DNA of 49,531 bases from Bacteroides sp. (lineage in GTDB: Bacteria > Bacteroidota > Bacteroidia > Bacteroidales > Muribaculaceae), in the NCBI GenBank assembly GCA_014801525.1, contig JAAVEB010000023.1, positions 1 to 49,531 of the forward strand, written 5' to 3'. A program made the translations under genes and the position numbers. The notes beneath the pieces were generated by a model. The model saw only the letters and a list, made by a program, of their open reading frames with translations, ran no database searches and was not told where the DNA came from. Below are positions 18,201 to 25,040 of this stretch, in pieces (the first letter of the stretch is position 1; each line of letters starts with the position of its first letter).

Positions 18201-18365
18201 TCGCGCACGGTGCCCATCACAGCCGTGACAGCCTATGCGTTCGCTTCCGACAAGGAGCGAATCATGGAAAACGGGTTCAACGGCTATGTTTCAAAACCCG
18301 TGAACGCCACCAAGCTGAAGAGCGAGCTGAAGAACATGGTCGACAATCTGTTCATCATGCTCTGA
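15249..18365 (+). CDS. Hybrid sensor histidine kinase with periplasmic-binding-protein-like sensor and fused receiver
   Basis: 1038 residues. A signal/anchor (about 5-28) precedes a ~345-residue periplasmic domain with alternating strands and helices ([44 protein letters not shown]) like a type 1 periplasmic-binding fold of the ABC-substrate-binding/LuxP kind. A transmembrane helix lies at about 376-397, then two PAS-like regions (about 410-515 and 520-660). The HisKA box is [20 protein letters not shown] (phospho-His near 685), followed by an ATPase domain with N-box [11 protein letters not shown], G1 VRDTGIGIS and G2 [10 protein letters not shown]. A receiver with phospho-Asp near 966 ([15 protein letters not shown]) and Lys in YVSKPV ends the protein. 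There is no DNA-binding domain, so a separate response regulator or phosphotransfer partner is needed; none is nearby. Confidence 0.9.
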   Translation: [1038 protein letters not shown]

Positions 18366-18390
18366 TAATAGAACCTCAGCCACAATAAAG

Positions 18391-18428
18391 AGGGGATTAA
18401 TTACGTTTTATTACGTAGTTAATCCCCT
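18391..18428 (+). terminator. Hairpin between kinase and beta-helix lipoprotein, abutting the next start codon
   Basis: Arms 18391-18406 and 18413-18428 (16 bp with one G-T type mismatch), loop TTTTAT, followed by AATTTT and at once the ATG at 18435. It reads as a terminator for the kinase, but its 3' arm ends only six bases before the next start codon, so it may also control translation of that gene. Confidence 0.65.
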
Positions 18429-18434
18429 AATTTT

Positions 18435-19811
18435 ATGCACAGATTTTTTCTTACCGGCATCATAGCCGTTATAATATTTTTCACGAGCTGCATTGAAGAC
18501 GGATTCTCGAATTCGCCCTCTCATCAGCCCGACTATTCCACCGACACCCTGAAGATAGGCGAAGTTTTCACCGCGCAAGGAACACCCACGCGAAGTTTCA
18601 TCGTCTATAACCGTCATTCCAAGGGCATGGTGATCAGCAATATAAAATTCCGTGATTCATCCACCGGAGAATATTTTAGAGTGAATGTCGACGGAGTTTC
18701 GGGCAGAGAGTTCAACAATGTGGAAATCAGAGCCAAGGACTCCATTTTCGTGCTTGTCGAGGCTACTGTTCCTGAAAACGGATTTGACGCCCCCAGGGTT
18801 ATAAACTCGCCGCTTGACTTCACTGTCAACGGGGTGACTTCTACCGTCATCATCAACATTTCAGGACGAGACGTGAACCGTCTCAACGGAGAAACTTTGA
18901 CAGCCGACACCCGTTTCACCGCCGACCGCCCTTATCTCATCACCGACAGTCTTGTAGTGGCTCCGGGCGCCACGCTCACCATCGAAGCCGGAGCCTCGCT
19001 ATACTTTCATGACAAAGCGTCGCTGAGAGTGAGAGGCTCGCTCGTGACCGAGGGCACACCGGAAAAGCCGATCAATTTCACCGGCGACAGAACCGGGAAT
19101 GTGGTAGGCGGCATCCCTTATGAACTCATGTCGGGACAGTGGGATGGGGTGAGATTCTACAGCACGTCACGCAACAACACGCTTTCCCACACCTCTATCC
19201 GCAATTCTTCAACGGGCGTGACCGTTGACTCCGTGCCCGAAGGCGTGAACGCTCTTTCGCTGGTCAACTGTGTCATCCGCAACACCAAGTCCACCGTATT
19301 GTCATCGCGCCATGCCTCGGTGCGAGCCGTCGGCTGCGAATTTGCCGAGGCTCCGGCAGGAGTAGTCTATCTTCACGACGGGACACATCAATTCGTCAAC
19401 TGCACCTTCTCCAACTATTACCTGTTTGCCGGAATCACCGGCGCGCTCATCAGTTTTAACGGCGACGACATCAACGCTACGATCGACAACTCGATTCTCT
19501 ATGGGCTCGGGAGCGTCATTTCGCCCGACGACATCGAGGGGATGCCGATCTTCTTCCGCAACTCCCTGTTGAAACCCGCAGGGAGCGACGATGACAATTT
19601 CATCGACTGCATTTGGGACGCCAATCCGCTATTCTACACCGTCAGGGAGGAGTATCTTTTCGATTACCGGATTCAAGAGGATTCTCCCGCAAGAGGATCC
19701 GCCAATCTCTCGCTGCTGAACGGAATTCCCGAAGCGGCTCGCGACTACTACGGAATGAGCCGAGGGAATACCCCCGACATAGGAGCCTACGTCTACACGC
19801 CGGTCAATTGA
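18435..19811 (+). CDS. Right-handed beta-helix lipoprotein
   Basis: 458 residues with a short lipoprotein signal (MHRFFLTGIIAVIIFFTSC, Cys19). Residues about 40-140 form an immunoglobulin-like beta domain (SFIVYNRHSKGMVISNIKFR). From about 170 on there is a parallel beta-helix with regular rungs: LVVAPGATLTIEAGASLYF, ASLRVRGSLVTEGTPEKPI, WDGVRFYSTSRNNTLSHTSI, ALSLVNCVIRNTKSTVLSS. The end (SPARGSANLSLLN ... RGNTPDIGAYVY) is typical of choice-of-anchor/beta-helix surface proteins of Bacteroidetes. Such folds often bind or cleave polysaccharide, but I see no catalytic set and predict no activity. The stop lies inside a 26-bp perfect palindrome. The start is fixed by the signal peptide even though it abuts the upstream hairpin. 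Confidence 0.75.
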   Translation: MHRFFLTGIIAVIIFFTSCIEDGFSNSPSHQPDYSTDTLKIGEVFTAQGTPTRSFIVYNRHSKGMVISNIKFRDSSTGEYFRVNVDGVSGREFNNVEIRAKDSIFVLVEATVPENGFDAPRVINSPLDFTVNGVTSTVIINISGRDVNRLNGETLTADTRFTADRPYLITDSLVVAPGATLTIEAGASLYFHDKASLRVRGSLVTEGTPEKPINFTGDRTGNVVGGIPYELMSGQWDGVRFYSTSRNNTLSHTSIRNSSTGVTVDSVPEGVNALSLVNCVIRNTKSTVLSSRHASVRAVGCEFAEAPAGVVYLHDGTHQFVNCTFSNYYLFAGITGALISFNGDDINATIDNSILYGLGSVISPDDIEGMPIFFRNSLLKPAGSDDDNFIDCIWDANPLFYTVREEYLFDYRIQEDSPARGSANLSLLNGIPEAARDYYGMSRGNTPDIGAYVYTPVN

Positions 19812-19820
19812 CCGGCGTGT
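19795..19820 (+). terminator. 26-bp perfect palindrome across the stop codon
   Basis: ACACGCCGGTCAA followed directly by its reverse complement, no spacer; the TGA stop of the lipoprotein is at 19809-19811. There is no T-run, so if it terminates transcription it is atypical; in RNA the loop must open to about four bases. Confidence 0.4.
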
Positions 19821-19862
19821 GTCGCCACATGACAAAAATTTCTCTATGTCGGCGATTTTATC

Positions 19863-19870
19863 TACCTTTG
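19863..19870 (+). promoter_or_regulatory. -7 box placing transcription start at or next to the DUF4199 start codon
   Basis: TACCTTTG fits TAnnTTTG and ends six bases before the ATG at 19877, which would give a leader of about 0-4 bases. No TTG lies at the -33 spacing, so the promoter is weak or depends on another factor. Confidence 0.45.
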
Positions 19871-19876
19871 CAATGC

Positions 19877-20422
19877 ATGGACAACAATCACTACATCACA
19901 TCATCACCTTATCGACGCGGCGCCGTCTACGGAATGCCTTTCGGACTGTATCTCACAGCCCTGTTTTTCGCCATATCCTACACATTTGACTATCCTCTGC
20001 TCGGTCCGGTTTCATTTGCGCTGATGCTGGGGGTTCCGTTCATGATCTACGGATTTCTGCGTCGCTCATTTGTCGAGGACCGCGGCACTACAATCTACTC
20101 CTCGCTGTGGATGGAAGGGATAGCCATCTTTTTCTTCGGCGGATTGATAGCCACACTGGTTGCCGTGGTCTACATGAGATGGCTCATGCCCGACTTCATC
20201 GAGTCGAGAATAGACGCCATGATCGAGCTTTACAACCAAGCCGACTTCTCACGCAGCCAGGAAGCAATCGACCTCCTGACCCGCGCCCGTGAACAGAATC
20301 TTATCCCCAAGCCCATTGATATCGCTATCGACATGCTATGGTTTATAGTGTTTTCCGGCTCCATGCTCTCAATGCTCATGGCGCTGCTTGCAAGAGCCCG
20401 CGGATATAAAATCAAAAAATAA
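19877..20422 (+). CDS. DUF4199 membrane protein
   Basis: 181 residues starting MDNNHYITSSPYRRGAVYGM, with four hydrophobic segments: about 22-38, 42-58, 78-100 and 152-170. The reading frame stays open upstream to 19613, but that part lies inside the preceding lipoprotein gene and encodes no plausible N terminus; the candidate -7 box also supports the start at 19877. DUF4199 proteins occur next to a DPM1-like GT2 in many Bacteroidetes, as here (six bases apart). The function is unknown; the pairing suggests it works with the glycosyltransferase in lipid-linked sugar metabolism. Confidence 0.8.
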   Translation: MDNNHYITSSPYRRGAVYGMPFGLYLTALFFAISYTFDYPLLGPVSFALMLGVPFMIYGFLRRSFVEDRGTTIYSSLWMEGIAIFFFGGLIATLVAVVYMRWLMPDFIESRIDAMIELYNQADFSRSQEAIDLLTRAREQNLIPKPIDIAIDMLWFIVFSGSMLSMLMALLARARGYKIKK

Positions 20423-20428
20423 ACGAAA

Positions 20429-21388
20429 ATGGATATATCGGTTGTCATCCCCCTGTATAATGAGGCTGAATCCCTGCCTGAACTTGAAGCATGGATAAGA
20501 CGCGTCATGGATGCGCATGGTTTCACCTATGAAATTATCTTTGTCAACGACGGTTCCACCGATAATTCCTGGAGCGTCATAAAGAATCTCGCCGAACAGA
20601 ATCCCAACGTCAAAGCCGTGAGCTTCCGCCGCAATTATGGAAAGTCGCCGGCGCTCAACACCGGATTTGCCAGAGCTAAGGGCGACGTGGTTATCACCAT
20701 GGACGCCGACCTCCAGGACAGCCCCGACGAGATTCCCGAACTTTACCGCATGATAACCGAGGAGAATTATGACCTGGTGTCGGGCTGGAAACGCAAGCGC
20801 TACGATCCGCTGTCGAAAACCATCCCCACCAAACTTTTCAACGCCACTGCGCGCAAAGTGAGCGGCATAAAAAATCTCCATGACTTCAATTGCGGACTCA
20901 AAGCCTATCGCAACATAGTGGTGAAGCACATCGAAGTGTATGGCGACATGCACCGCTATATCCCCTATCTCGCAAAAAATGCCGGATTCAAAAAAATCGG
21001 GGAAAAAGTGGTGCAGCATCAGGCGAGAAAATATGGCTCAACTAAATTCGGGCTCGACCGTTTTGTCAACGGTTATCTTGACCTTGCCACTCTGTGGTTC
21101 ATGTCGAAATTCGGCATAAAGCCCATGCACCTTTTCGGGCTTTTGGGCAGTCTCATGTTCATTCTCGGGTTTATCGCCGTCGCCGTAGTGGGCTTCACAA
21201 AACTTTATGACATGTATCACGGCAATCCGTACAGACTCGTGACAGATTCGCCCTATTTCTACCTGTCGCTCGTGCTTATGCTGCTCGGAGCTCAACTATT
21301 TCTCACCGGTTTCATCGGCGAACTTATCGTCAGGAACTCCGACCGCCGCAACGAATATGAGATAAACGAAGAAATAACAAAACCCTGA
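20429..21388 (+). CDS. Membrane-anchored GT2 glycosyltransferase (polyprenyl-phosphate glycosyltransferase type)
   Basis: 319 residues. GT-A domain with MDISVVIPLYNEAESLPELE, VNDGSTDNSW and the DxD motif MDADLQDSPDEIP; then GWKRKRYDPLSKTIPTKLFN and FNCGLKAYR. Two C-terminal transmembrane helices (about 230-255 and 272-300) end in RNSDRRNEYEI. This is the layout of GtrB/ArnC/DPM1-like enzymes that load a sugar from a nucleotide donor onto undecaprenyl phosphate at the cytoplasmic face; the donor cannot be read from the sequence. Second gene of the DUF4199 operon. Confidence 0.88.
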   Translation: MDISVVIPLYNEAESLPELEAWIRRVMDAHGFTYEIIFVNDGSTDNSWSVIKNLAEQNPNVKAVSFRRNYGKSPALNTGFARAKGDVVITMDADLQDSPDEIPELYRMITEENYDLVSGWKRKRYDPLSKTIPTKLFNATARKVSGIKNLHDFNCGLKAYRNIVVKHIEVYGDMHRYIPYLAKNAGFKKIGEKVVQHQARKYGSTKFGLDRFVNGYLDLATLWFMSKFGIKPMHLFGLLGSLMFILGFIAVAVVGFTKLYDMYHGNPYRLVTDSPYFYLSLVLMLLGAQLFLTGFIGELIVRNSDRRNEYEINEEITKP

Positions 21389-21402
21389 AAATATAATCGG
21401 AA

Positions 21403-21930
21403 ATGGAATCATATCCCAGTTTCTACAATCTTTCGGAACAGCGCTATTCCTGCCGGAAATTCACCAACGCTCCCGTGGGACGCGATCTTATAATAGCCGC
21501 TATGGACGCTACACGACTCGCGCCGTCGGCTTGCAACAAGCAGCCGTGGAAATTCCTGGTTATTGACACGCCTGAACTTCGCAGCGAAATCCAGAAATGC
21601 TACCCCCGCGACTGGTTTAACGAGGCTCCGGTCTACATCGTCGCGCTCGGATTGCATGACGAAGGCTGGCACAGGGCATGTGACGGAAAAGACCACACCG
21701 ATATCGACACGGCAATCGCCGTGGAGCATCTATGTCTTGCCCTCGCATCGCTAAAACTTGGAAGCTGCTGGGTGTGCAATTTTGACCCTGACGCATTAAG
21801 AAAATCGCTGTCATTGCCGGCTGATGCCGAGCCTGTCGCAATAATCCCGGTGGGATATCCCGACATCGACACAACTCCCGAGAAAAACCGCAAGCCACTT
21901 GACGAAATCCTGCAATGGGGAGCTTATTGA
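21403..21930 (+). CDS. Nitroreductase-family flavoprotein
   Basis: 175 residues, a compact member of the FMN-dependent nitroreductase family. The N-terminal FMN-phosphate motif is SEQRYSCRKFTNAPVG, followed by ATRLAPSACNKQPWKFLVID; then TDIDTAIAVEHLCLALASLKLG and SCWVCNFD, and AIIPVGYPD near the end. Cytosolic. Substrates of such short members are mostly unknown (quinones or nitro compounds in vitro). It lies 14 bases after the GT2 and its 3' end overlaps the next gene by 16 bases. Confidence 0.88.
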   Translation: MESYPSFYNLSEQRYSCRKFTNAPVGRDLIIAAMDATRLAPSACNKQPWKFLVIDTPELRSEIQKCYPRDWFNEAPVYIVALGLHDEGWHRACDGKDHTDIDTAIAVEHLCLALASLKLGSCWVCNFDPDALRKSLSLPADAEPVAIIPVGYPDIDTTPEKNRKPLDEILQWGAY

Positions 21931-22475
21931 AATCCATAATAACGATTTGCGCCGCGGCGTGCATCCTTGCGGGATGTAATTCATCGGGCTGTATCAACAA
22001 CCAGAATTCGCTCCCGCTTGCCGGAATGTATTCCTACGCAACGCTGACGACTGTAGCGATTCCCGGACTCACCGTGGGTGGCGTCGGAGCTCCCGGCGAC
22101 TCACTGATCGCCTCAAACGGAACGGTGTCTTCAGTGTATCTGCCTTTCAGATCCACTCAGGATGAAACCTCGTTTTTCTTCCACTACAACCAGGAGGGCA
22201 TCGACAGCGACGCTTTCAACGACACCTTGACGTTTTCCTACTCGTCAATCCCCTATTTCGCATCGGAGGAGTGTGGCGCCATGTACCGGTATAAGATAAC
22301 GAGTGTCACCTACACCACCCATCTCATAGACTCGGTGGGGATAGTCGACAGCCTTATCACCAACATCGACCGTGAACGCATACGCATTTACTTCCGCTCA
22401 GCCGACAACGATGACGAAGAGAGCAACAGCGAAGAAAATGACGACAATAACCAATCGCAAGAAGCCGAAGCATGA
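21915..22475 (+). CDS. DUF6452-type lipoprotein
   Basis: 186 residues with a lipoprotein signal (SIITICAAACILAGC, Cys21) and CNSSGCINNQNSLPLAGMYS after it. The body is beta-rich (calycin- or Ig-like in appearance) and the tail is very acidic and low in complexity (NDDEESNSEENDDNN), so the C terminus is probably disordered. I associate it with DUF6452, known to me as a neighbour of DUF6048 in Bacteroidales; function unknown. The start overlaps the nitroreductase by 16 bases and its end overlaps the next gene by four (ATGA). Confidence 0.7.
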   Translation: MGSLLKSIITICAAACILAGCNSSGCINNQNSLPLAGMYSYATLTTVAIPGLTVGGVGAPGDSLIASNGTVSSVYLPFRSTQDETSFFFHYNQEGIDSDAFNDTLTFSYSSIPYFASEECGAMYRYKITSVTYTTHLIDSVGIVDSLITNIDRERIRIYFRSADNDDEESNSEENDDNNQSQEAEA

Positions 22476-23401
22476 AGCCACGCCACATCATACTGCTCCT
22501 AATATCGGCGATGTGCCTGTCAGCCGCCGCTCAACGCCGCATCACTCCGGTGAAAACCTCACCCAAGAAAGGGGACACACCGACAGCTGTCGCCACTGAC
22601 TCGACCGCCCGTCCCGAGAGTGTGGTCGAAGTTGCCGGCACCGACGGCTCGATCATTCTCGTCGACACTATTTCAGGCAAGGAGTATACCGACACGATTC
22701 TCACCGTCGCTCCAAAGCTGATTTATCCACGCTGGGAATCAATCTCGGCGGGAGTGAACCTGTGGGACCCTTTGATGAGATGTTTCGGGCAGCACTACGG
22801 GCTTATCGGATTCTGGGGAGAGGTCAGCATCCACAACTGGATAAAGCCCTATGTTGAAATAGGGCTTGGCAATGCGTCATACACTCCCGACCGTGGCAAC
22901 TACACCTATAAATCAGGAATCGCGCCCTATTTCAAGATAGGCGCCAACTATAATTTCCTTTATAACTCCAATCCCGCCTACTCGGTTTATCTTGGACTCA
23001 GATATGGCATCTCCAATTTTTCTTATGACATCAGCAATGTCGAGGTATATCCCGGCTACTGGGGCGAAGAGGCGTCAATGTCGGTTCCGTCGCAACGTGT
23101 CACCGCCGGCTATTTTGAAGTTGGCGTGGGGCTAAGGGTGATGATTGCCGCAAACTGCTATCTGGGTTGGGAAATAAAGGTGCACAATATCATCCACACG
23201 TCCAAAGCTCCTTATGGCGATCCATGGTATGTGCCCGGCTTCGGCGCGCGAGGCTCCCTGTTTACCGGCGCCGTGTCATTCAGCTACACATTGCCGTTTC
23301 CGGCATCAAAAAAGAAACGCAAAGAGATAAAAGAGGCAGCCTACGCCCCGGCTCATGAAGAATCAGCGCCTGCTTCTGACAGCGGCGAAACCGCTGAATA
23401 G
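22472..23401 (+). CDS. DUF6048-type outer-membrane beta-barrel protein
   Basis: 309 residues with signal peptide MKPRHIILLLISAMCLSAAAQ, a Ser/Thr/Pro-rich linker to about residue 85, then about 185 residues of amphipathic strands rich in Tyr, Gly and Asn (YGLIGFWGEVSIHNWIKPYV, GIAPYFKIGANYNFLY, YSVYLGLRYGISNFSYDI, RVTAGYFEVGVGLRVMIA). A charged tail (KKKRKEIKEA...) follows. This is the look of an 8-10 strand outer-membrane barrel of the DUF6048 type. Coupled to the DUF6452 lipoprotein by an ATGA overlap, so the two may form a complex. Confidence 0.7.
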   Translation: MKPRHIILLLISAMCLSAAAQRRITPVKTSPKKGDTPTAVATDSTARPESVVEVAGTDGSIILVDTISGKEYTDTILTVAPKLIYPRWESISAGVNLWDPLMRCFGQHYGLIGFWGEVSIHNWIKPYVEIGLGNASYTPDRGNYTYKSGIAPYFKIGANYNFLYNSNPAYSVYLGLRYGISNFSYDISNVEVYPGYWGEEASMSVPSQRVTAGYFEVGVGLRVMIAANCYLGWEIKVHNIIHTSKAPYGDPWYVPGFGARGSLFTGAVSFSYTLPFPASKKKRKEIKEAAYAPAHEESAPASDSGETAE

Positions 23402-23426
23402 CGACAGCACGGGCACATTCAAGCCG

Positions 23427-23600
23427 TCACTTCCCCTGCCGCTTCAAAAAGAAGTGGAGCAATATTATGCACAGCAACGTGCATCCTATTATTCCGAAAT
23501 AATATCCGTAATTACCGGCAAGAAATTCGCCTCGTCCTATATAGCTCATCACGGCAAGATAGACGAGAAGAATCAGCGGAATATAGGTTGACTTTTTCAT
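23427..23600 (-). CDS. 57-residue two-helix membrane protein coupled to the exonuclease gene
   Basis: The reverse strand from the ATG at 23600 encodes MKKSTYIPLILLVYLAVMSY, then a short loop around GRGEFLAGNYGY and a second helix (YFGIIGCTLLCIILLHFFL), ending KRQGK before TGA at 23429-23427. The hydrophobic spans are about residues 6-22 and 34-51. Its ATG overlaps the TGA of the upstream exonuclease gene as ATGA, the usual sign of translational coupling, which with the clean hydrophobic pattern argues for a real gene. Family and function are unknown to me. Confidence 0.75.
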   Translation of the reverse strand: MKKSTYIPLILLVYLAVMSYIGRGEFLAGNYGYYFGIIGCTLLCIILLHFFLKRQGK

Positions 23601-24241
23601 GCTTTTGACTCTTCGGGTTGAACCTCCTTAAGATAGGGTGAATTATCGGCATCAAAACTGTTGGACAACAGTTCGGTGAAAATTTTCAGGCACGCCCATG
23701 CGTCGATAGCCGCATACATCTGCTGAGGACCGGTCAGCGTCTCTGCCTCCCAATTGGACAAACGCTGGCTTTTGGATATACGCCCGTTGAAGATAATTCC
23801 GTAAATCTTCTGGAGACTACAGTCTGAAATCATGTAATCTTTAACAAATGTCTGCAAGTCGACAAAGTTTCTGTGTTGAAATTGCCGCGACTTGTGCATC
23901 ACAAGATAATCGTCTTTCAGCGAAAGACCTACTTTCACAATCGCATCGTTTTCAAAAAGATCAATCATCTCGTCGATCAATCCGAATTTGTTGATTCGGA
24001 AAAGATAACAAGCATCGTCAGTGGCAATCTGGATAAGAGCCACTTTATTGGCATGTCCCTTTTTAAATGACGGTCTTGTCTCCGTGTCAAAACCAATCAC
24101 CGAGTGACGGCAAATGGCGTCCAATGCCGCCTTAGCCTCTTCTACGGTATTGATCACCACTATATCTCCGGGATATACGACTGTGGGCAATTTCGACAAC
24201 TCCTCTTTAGAAATTGACAATACCATCTTTTTATAATCCAT
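23597..24241 (-). CDS. 3'-5' exonuclease, RNase D-like DEDDy family
   Basis: 214 residues, essentially one DEDD exonuclease domain. Exo I: SVIGFDTETRPSF (Asp52, Glu54). Exo II: VGLSLKDDYLVM (Asp110/111). Exo III: QQMYAAIDAWACLKIF (Tyr176, Asp180), which makes it the DEDDy type. It lacks the HRDC domains of true RNase D, like the short WRN-exonuclease-like proteins common in Bacteroidetes. It probably trims structured RNA or DNA 3' ends with two metal ions; the substrate cannot be told. The 57-residue membrane protein is coupled to its stop codon. No good -7 box is visible upstream; the closest is TACCTTTA at 24310-24303. Confidence 0.87.
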   Translation of the reverse strand: MDYKKMVLSISKEELSKLPTVVYPGDIVVINTVEEAKAALDAICRHSVIGFDTETRPSFKKGHANKVALIQIATDDACYLFRINKFGLIDEMIDLFENDAIVKVGLSLKDDYLVMHKSRQFQHRNFVDLQTFVKDYMISDCSLQKIYGIIFNGRISKSQRLSNWEAETLTGPQQMYAAIDAWACLKIFTELLSNSFDADNSPYLKEVQPEESKA

Positions 24242-24413
24242 AATCTACTGAATGTATATTCCTTAAATAAAAATCACTGCCAAAACCGGCTCTAAGCTTG
24301 TATAAAGGTAGGAAAACTAATTGAAACCGACGATTCATTGACGACAAACACATGACGAATTAACATCTATTTACACTGTATCGTCAAATTTTGCCCGATT
24401 CAATCTGCCGATT

Positions 24414-25040
24414 TTACATTATAAGGTACTCGGCATCGGGGAAATTCTCAACCAAATAACGCCCGATAAACCCCGACGTATCCTCGGCTATAATCTTATC
24501 CTTGTCGAAAAAGGTGTTATATATCACTCCCTTCAATTTAATTCCCCTATGCTTTATGGCTTCAAGAGAAAGAACAGTGTGATTGATCGACCCCAACACG
24601 CCGTTGGTCACGAGAATAACAGGCAATTCATGCTCCTTCACATAATCAATCGTGAAATAATTGTCGGTTATCGGCACCATCAATCCTCCCGCTCCTTCAA
24701 TAAGAACCGTGTCATATCGCGCGGCAAGCTGTGCCGTAGCCTCGGCTATCACGTTTGTATTGATTATTTTCCCGTCAATACGCGCGGCAAGCTGAGCCGA
24801 CGCAGGATAGGAAAAAATTATCGGAGCCGTGAGATGTTCAACATCTTCAGGCAGCAATCCGGTCCCCATAATCTTTCGGTGAACCTCGATGTCTTCAGAA
24901 AACTCCTCATTTCCGGTCTGTATGAATTTCTGGGTTATGACCTTGCGCCCCTGCTCCATGAGCATACGGGCATACGCTCCTGTCATGTAGGTCTTTCCGG
25001 CATCAGTGTCTATTCCGGAAATAAATATAACTTCACTCAT
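24414..25040 (-). CDS. bioD: Dethiobiotin synthetase
   Basis: 208 residues. P-loop FISGIDTDAGKTYMTG (Lys16) with the DTxxGKT signature of BioD, then ARMLMEQGRKVITQKFIQTG (Lys38 region contacting substrate), LIEGAGGLMVPI (the EGAGG motif) and VTNGVLGSINHTVLSLEAI. It closes the ureido ring of dethiobiotin from DAPA, CO2 and ATP. Last gene of the biotin operon; its start overlaps the bioGC end by eight bases. Confidence 0.94.
   Translation of the reverse strand: MSEVIFISGIDTDAGKTYMTGAYARMLMEQGRKVITQKFIQTGNEEFSEDIEVHRKIMGTGLLPEDVEHLTAPIIFSYPASAQLAARIDGKIINTNVIAEATAQLAARYDTVLIEGAGGLMVPITDNYFTIDYVKEHELPVILVTNGVLGSINHTVLSLEAIKHRGIKLKGVIYNTFFDKDKIIAEDTSGFIGRYLVENFPDAEYLIM

Noticed and set aside
23355..23591. 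Plus-strand reading frame of 78 codons overlapping the end of the DUF6048 gene
   Set aside because: Its sequence looks non-coding, it starts inside the DUF6048 tail, and the opposite strand carries a coupled two-helix membrane protein with clear features.
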